Below, in pieces: positions 57,983-64,000 of a stretch of 64,000 nucleotides of DNA. The stretch's first letter is position 1. Each line of letters starts with the position of its first letter. The notes under the pieces are model-generated. The model saw only the letters and a list, made by a program, of their open reading frames with translations. It had not been told where the DNA came from and did no database searches. Made by a program: the position numbers and the translations under genes. The DNA lies in NCBI GenBank assembly GCA_029961685.1, contig JARWKL010000016.1:6030358-6094357 (forward strand), given 5' to 3'. Source of the stretch: Aristolochia californica. Lineage: Eukaryota > Streptophyta > Magnoliopsida > Piperales > Aristolochiaceae.

Positions 57983-60900
57983 TCAACGACTTAGAGGGGA
58001 AAGAGGAGCCTCCGACAATCTTCTCGGCGTCGGACAATTGTCATTTGTTCTTGTACTACTTGATGGTGAAGACTGTTGCCTAAGCTCGGACAATCGCCTC
58101 TTCTCGCTGGAGATTTTACTCTGCAGAAAAATAAAAGCTTTCTCAGTGTAAACGACAATGTTTTTTTCATTTTTCTGCTCTGAAATTTTCTGCTACACTG
58201 TTCACCTTGAACCTCAAATCCTGCAATTCCCTTTCAGATGAGTTAACCCGATCGCTTAGCTGGAGGAGCGCTTCCTCTGCTACTGAGGGGGTTATTTCTG
58301 ACACTGGCCGAGTTATTCCCGCAGCCTGAGGCACCATTCGTTCGTGCATTTAGTCATACGATCAAATATGGGTAGAAGATGCAGATGATAGTTTGTAAGG
58401 AAAATGTTCTGCTTCTACCTTCAAAACGTTGGTACACAAGCCTACTAATTTCTGCGCCAGCTGAACTCTGTCTTCTTCCTTATTCTGAAAAAAAAAAATA
58501 CGAGACTATATCAGTCACTCATTTAAGCTTTAAGCAATTATTTTAAGCCAAGTAGAACTTTTCATCAGTTACTGACTTCTAATTGGTTTCTCAGTCTTTG
58601 CTCCTCGTCGATGTCAATATAAGGATCCTTCCCACTGGAAGATCGATAGCGAGCCAGTTCTTCTTTCACACGAGAAAGAGTTGACTCACTTCTGCGTAAC
58701 TTGCCGCTAAGATCATCATTCTGGGTTCTCAACAAGTTATTCTGTTCCTGCTATCACACAAATTGGTTGTGAACAATCAATTTCAAAATGTTATGTTCAA
58801 GTAGCTTTTTCTTATCTGGAAGGTGAGCTCAACGGGGAAAGGAGAGATGTTTTCAGATGATGCCTTAATTTTGGCGTGATGATGAATTCTCTGCTGCAGA
58901 TTTTGCTGGCCTGACAGCTTCTTAACTTCGTCTTCAAGCTCCTTGACTCTCTTCTTATGGCTTCTGTTTTCCACCTACAAAAGTTTATAACCTCTTAAGA
59001 GTAGCTAAGCTAGAAACAATTTATCCCTTCCAGAACAAATTAGAAACAAATTAAGCCTTCTACCTTTAATGTCTCATTTTCTGTTGTAAGGAATTGATCT
59101 TGCTGTCGAAGCTTTTCTAATGCAACTTGCGAGGCAACCATTTCTGCATGCTTGCAATTGATCACTTCGAGCCAGCTTTAAAAATAGAAGCATCCTTAGT
59201 TAAGGGAACGTAATAGATTAGATGCAAAGTAAGCCTATATAGACTTGACTGAGAATAGTGTACCGTTGACGTTCTTCAATAAACTCATTGAGTTGCTGTC
59301 TCAGCTTCACAACCTCATCCTGCATGTTGTAAACTATTTAAAAGCCAAAAATAATTTCATAAGATCTAATTAATATGAAAAGATGAGAGGTTGCTTACAG
59401 ATTCTTCACTTTGGAGGCGTACCTTCCCTTCTATCTTCTCCACATGCTGATGGTTTAACAGAGACTGACATTATTAAATATCGAATTATCAAGTTTAACT
59501 AATGAAAAGTGAAGGCAGGAGAAAAAGAGAAGAAGGTGTTGAAGGGAAAATATAGAAGAGTCTTACATGACTCTTACAATAAGAAATCTTACAGAGCCAA
59601 AATTATTATGAAATAAGGTCTCACAAAAGAGTTTCCGTTTAAAGGTGTTTTAGTTATGTTAGTCTTCTATTTATGTTGAGTTATTTAATTATACTAGGAT
59701 TTATCTTTAAGTGTTAGAGTTTAGGTGTAATTAGGATAAGGGTAGTTTAATTGTAATTGGACTCTACTATTTTCCTCTATTATAAAGAGGGGTTCATGTA
59801 CTCTGATTACAATAAATTAATAAAGTATTTATCTTTTCCATAAATTCAACAAAAGAAAACTATGTACTATGGAGAATTAACGGCAACAGCAAGTTGAAGA
59901 AATATTTGTCAGCTTACTGCACAATTAGTCATTTCCAGCCTAACCCCCAGTAAATCCCGAATGACATCATGTGTCATGCTCTCTGCAGCTGCTAATCTTG
60001 TGTTCAGCATAAATATCTGTGAACACGCAATCAGACTGGTTTCAACATCTTTACTTAGATAGTTTTAGAGTTTACTCAATTTCAGTAAGATATTTGGCTT
60101 TACCTCCTTTTGCTGACTTGCAACTAATGCCTCAAGCTCTGCAATCCTTTGTCTTGCAGCTGTCAAATCCTCATCCTTCTCAGAATTCATTTGATGTGCC
60201 AAACCCAATCCAATGCATTTGAACGGAGAACCGGAACCTTTGGATTTTGCTGCATTTTTCTCAGGCTTGTTTGTAGTTGAATTTGCAACATGAGAGGAAC
60301 CAGCAGGTTCTGATTTGACTTGTTGTACCATTGCTTCCAATGCTTTAAACTGTTATGAGGCCCCCATGAGTAAGAAATGTGGAAAAACAAATTAAAGTAA
60401 ATAAAATTCTGCAATATTCCTACACCTTCTGTTTATATTCATGTGCTTGTGCCTCTGCATACACGTTCAGCTCAGAGATGTGTGCCTTGCATTGAGCAAT
60501 CTGCAGCCAGTACCAAATTTAAGTCCCATAAACTTGCTTTAATTAGCAAAATGTCAATCTTGATGTACCATGATGGTTGCAGATAATCATACCTCTGCAT
60601 CCTTCTCCATGACATCCTTCTCAAGACATTTTACCTTCTTTTCAGCTTCTTCAAAGTCTCCAATCACCTCGTCAGTTTGTCTGAGCAATAGCAGAAAATG
60701 GTTAGTGCATATATTTAGTGAGAAGAAAAGTTTTAAACAATGGTTTGCATGGTTTAACTCTAACCTTGTAAAGTCATTTGAATCAACATTGAGCATCTGA
60801 TGCTTGACTGCCTGAAGTTCTATTTCTAGCTCCTCTCTTAGCAACCTCTGTCTCTCGGCTTCCCCTTTAACAATTTCCACCTAATGCAAAGAAATTCAAG

Positions 60901-63900
60901 ACCATGTAAAATGCTGATGCATTAATAGTCAAGAGGGTTCAGGCATTTAATGCATAAAATTTACCTTATTTTCCAATATATTTATGGTGCATTCCAGCTC
61001 TTCCACAGACTTCTCAAGTAGCTTTACCTCTTCTTCCTTGTCAACAGCATATGTCTTGCTCACTTCTGCCATCTGCAGTTGCATCAAGAAAAACAAAATA
61101 AAATATCAGAATAAAAATATGAAATTGAAATTCAAAATTGAACTGAAATTAACTGTACACCTGTCTAGTTTCAGCTGCAATTGCTTCATTTTCTTCAGCA
61201 AGGCTCTGTGCAATTTCCAGTTGGTCTTTTAATGTAAGGACATCAGCCTCAAGGCTGTCCCTTTCATGGGTAACTTTGCTCAAATCACTCTTAAGGCCCT
61301 CACTGAGCTCACTCATTTGACCAAGTGAAGCAGCCATCTGTAGAATCTGCACTTCTAACCTCTCAGCTATTTTATTTTTGTCTTCCAACTCTTCTTCAAT
61401 TGAGCTTTTAGCTACGAGGAGATCTTCCATTTGAGATTTCGTTTCAGTGTTTTCAAGTAAAATCAGTTGCAATGACTCCTGTACTCTAACAAGTTCCAAC
61501 TCAAGGTCAGCAATAGCATTCGTTTTCTCCTGAAGCACAGATTCCAGTTTTTGGCCATTTGACAGAGCCTCATCAAGCTCATTTGATTTTATGTCGAGTT
61601 CATCTTCTATGTATTCTAATGTAGCCACCATTTCTTTGAACTCATCCTTTTGGTCCTTTGCATTAGAAGCTGACTCCTGCAGAAGACTCATATCAAATGA
61701 CAAGCCCTTTATGATGTCTTCTTTTCTCTCCAGCTCAACCTGGAGGGACAAATTCTCAGATATAAGTTCTTTGACAGAGTTCTCCAGACATTCATACTCA
61801 ACAATAAACCTTCGTGCCCATTTGTTAAACTCGCATATCTCTTCAAACATTTTATCCAAAAGTGTACTACTTTTGTCATCCTCTAGCACCATATTAAGTA
61901 TTCTGCTCTGGGTCAAAGCCACAGCCTCAAATGAACTGGAACAACACTTAGCATTATCATTTAGGGTACTGAACAGTTTATCATTCCTGTGCTGGATGAA
62001 CTGAAGCTCATTTAGCAAATACTCATTCTCCTTAGAAACAACAGCATGAGAATGTTCAGTTTGCTCCAATCTCGAGCTTTTTATTTCCAGATCAGACCGA
62101 AGAGTAACTACACTAGCCTCTAAGCAACCAAGTTTCTTCTCTAAGTGGCTTGAAGATAATTCAAACTCTGACTCCTTCCCACATATATCGTTGATGACTC
62201 TGGAATTTTCTGCCTTAAGTTCCTCCACCTTGAGCTTAAGCTTGTCATTTTCCTTCTCAACAGAACTCAGTTTTTCTTCAAGGATTGCCATGTCTTGGTT
62301 TTTTGTTTCCAGACCAGTAAGGATGATAGAATTGGAAGATTGCATATCACTTAGTTCTTCATTTTTAATCTTCAGTTCAGCTTCAAGTTTCAAGATACAA
62401 GAAGAACAAGACTCTAAAGATGACTCCTTTCGTTGCAAATCATCAATATGTTTTTTATTTTCATTCTGAAGGATTTCGACCTGGATTGATAATCTCTTAT
62501 TAGTTTCCATGATGTGTTCAAGCCGATCCAATTCAGAACTTCGGCTATTTAAATATGGTTGTAGATCATCAACATATTCCTTCAAGGAGTGAATTTCTAG
62601 TTCATATGTTCTCTTGTCTTCATCCATCTTAGCAATTCTTGCCTGGCATTTCTCAACTTCTTTGTTTAAGAGAGCAGATTCATGGTCTGCTTCAATTGAC
62701 TCCTCTATTCTTAATTCTTCAGCTACCTTATCAAGAACTATGTCTCTAACTAAATTGTGGAAGATTCCTCTCAATTTATCATGGTTGCTTTCCAGATTGA
62801 CTAAATGAACAGTTTTTTTTCTTAGTTCTAATAGCCTCTGCCTGTATTCTGATTCAAAAATAAGCAACTCAAAATCTTTAGCAGCCATATCTATCAGGAC
62901 AAGCTCAGTGTGGCGTTTTATCAGATCCTCAAAATCTTCAAACTCGTCTTTTGAATCATATGAATTCACACTACATACATCAAGTAGCACAGCGAGCTCT
63001 TTGCCTATTTTCTTCTTGAACATGTTCTCTCTTTCTCTCATCAACCTCTCCTGCTCAAACCGAGCACCTAAAACATTTTTGTTGTTCCAGTCCATCTCTT
63101 TCATTAGAGCAGCAAGTTCATACCCCATAGAATTTGACAAACCTAACATAGATTCTTCTTGCCTCTGTAAATCCAAAATCTTTTTCTCAAATAAGCTGAT
63201 TTTAGCAATAATTTTTCCTGTTTCCTCTTCTTTTTTTGTGACTCGGTGAAAGTTTCTCTTGATGTCAGCCAGGAGCTTGCCCTTGAGCACACTACACATT
63301 TCAAGCTCCCTTTTTGCCCTGCAATTATGCTGTCTCAGATCAGCTATAACAAATCTGGATTCAGCAAGCCCATGATGAAGTAAGCCATTCTCTACATTCA
63401 ACCCAGTCACTGTCTCCAATAGAACTCCCATGTGACAAAGGTGAAGGATAGAGATGGCACAGTCTTTCCCAATAATCTCAGACCAGATATCCTCCAATGA
63501 TGCCCTCATCAAATTAATAGAGCACATCAGCTGAGACTTAAGGCCCTGAATTTCAAGAACAACTGATTTAGATTCTTCCATGAACAAGGTCGCCATTTGC
63601 TCTAGATGATCCTCCAAAGCCCGAACAAGATCCTCAGATTCAGTCAAATTTGTTTCGAACTGCTTTTCTAGGCATTCATATTGCTGTATCTTTTGATTGT
63701 TAGAAGACTGCAAATTTTGGACCTCATTCATCAAGTAATCTCTTTCAATTGTTAACAATGCTTCTTTTTCCTTGAGTCTCTCTATCTTATCTTTGGTTGC
63801 TTCATTTTCTGTCATCAGAGCATTTACCATAGTATCTGCTTCTTCCATTGCAGCTTGAGCTAACTCAAGTTTTGCAAGGAGGGTCAGATTCTCAGCATTT

Positions 63901-64000
63901 TTCTTTGCCTCAGCAGTCTGTGCCAAACTCAGGTCAGACTCAAGCACCTGCGAAAGATACCACAGAGACTGTTACAAATTATCTGACTATCCAATAGACA
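57983..64000 (-). CDS. KIN-12 class kinesin (POK-type), C-terminal part; 5' end outside window
   Basis: KIN-12 POK kinesins act at the cortical division site to guide the phragmoplast in plant cytokinesis. Exons (transcript order): 61,161-63,947; 60,965-61,072; 60,765-60,880; 60,593-60,680; 60,426-60,500; 60,104-60,349; 59,918-60,016; 59,399-59,446; 59,264-59,319; 59,064-59,175; 58,864-58,974; 58,577-58,747; 58,419-58,484; 58,206-58,325; 57,983-58,120. These give 1,446 residues in one frame, nearly all coiled coil. The 929-codon exon begins at a CAG acceptor (63,948-63,950), so the motor and neck lie beyond 64,000. Family marks: GSGSPFKCIGLGL, HQMNSEKDEDLTAARQRIAE, AAESMTHDVIRDLLGVRLEM, DRVQLAQKLVGLCTNVLKAA and a Ser-rich basic tail, RRLSELRQQSSPSSSTRTND, ending LSPLSR. 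The exon ending at 58,864 has a GC donor or an alternative GT site. An LTR-like repeat lies in one intron. Whether it is the 12C or 12D type cannot be settled. Confidence 0.92.
59646..59851 (+). repeat. Solo-LTR-like repeat in a KIN-12 intron (copy B)
   Basis: Matches 12,630-12,831 closely (TGTTTTAGTTATGTTAG, GTAGTTTAATTGTAATTGGA, CTCTATTATAAAGAGGGG), with TG...CA ends. The TATA motif is altered here (TATAAAGAGG). AAAGG precedes it and AAAGA follows, possibly a 5-bp target duplication with one change. It is antisense to the gene, within intron 59,447-59,917. Confidence 0.65.

Noticed and set aside
58167..58205. KIN-12 C-terminus ending at VNSVAENFRAEK
   Set aside because: The downstream exon 57,983-58,120 joins in phase at the GTGAAC donor and gives the Ser-rich tail expected for the family.
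61591..63249. Plus-strand Ser-rich ORFs opposite the KIN-12 exon
   Set aside because: They are shadows of Glu/Leu-rich coiled-coil coding on the minus strand.
1..64000. tRNA, rRNA, CRISPR array, virus or organelle insertion
   Set aside because: Read for and not seen; repeats present are LTR, LINE, foldback, minisatellite or microsatellite types.

Overview
The window is nuclear DNA of a flowering plant. Genes are split by many short GT-AG introns, AT-rich intergenic DNA is full of LTR-retrotransposon remains, and the protein families are plant ones: SKU5-similar cupredoxins, Dof zinc finger, CYP82 P450, oleosin and a phragmoplast kinesin. The species cannot be fixed from the sequence alone. 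No CRISPR, operon, bacterial or viral gene and no tRNA or rRNA gene was seen.

Positions 1-21,200 are a repeat-dominated graveyard. Four copies of one roughly 440-bp LTR family lie at 629-1,074, 1,322-1,729, 3,710-4,140 and 7,578-8,014. The middle two bracket a 2.8-kb non-autonomous element (minus strand) that contains a decayed oleosin gene and a 56-58-bp minisatellite. A short-LTR copia element (4,440-7,158, minus), a gypsy pol remnant (8,450-9,680, plus), a 5'-truncated and frameshifted CYP82 gene (10,154-11,121, plus), a copia integrase fragment, and a duplicated internal-LTR-internal-LTR block (12,840-15,701) follow. Beyond 17,050 the DNA is AT-rich with little to identify.

Positions 21,200-31,500 hold a tandem pair of SKS (multicopper-oxidase-like) genes. 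The first (22,217-24,584) is intact, with 8 coding exons giving 539 residues. The second (26,724 to about 29,490) is a pseudogene with stops and frameshifts but the same intron positions.

Positions 31,893-38,434 encode a complete 498-residue PP2A regulatory B subunit (B55 type) in 14 exons. Its introns carry a LINE fragment, a dead second copy of exon 7 and a minisatellite. A Dof transcription factor lies at 43,041-43,997 (minus). About 5.7 kb of gene-poor DNA follows.

Positions 49,680-64,000 hold two minus-strand genes head to tail. N-acetyl-gamma-glutamyl-phosphate reductase (arginine synthesis, chloroplast; 13 exons, 414 residues) runs 52,024-57,365. The C-terminal 1,446 residues of a KIN-12 (POK-type) phragmoplast kinesin run 57,983-64,000; its motor domain lies outside the window. 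A diverged copy of the reductase's first exon and first intron sits 3' of that gene. Exon coordinates were worked out by hand from splice sites and reading-frame continuity, and each gene model closes in frame.

The genes do not form a pathway. No new biological system was found. The most notable items are the oleosin fossil inside an LTR element, the dead exon duplicate in the PP2A gene, the relic 5' duplicate of the reductase with its start-codon question, and two non-GT splice donors.
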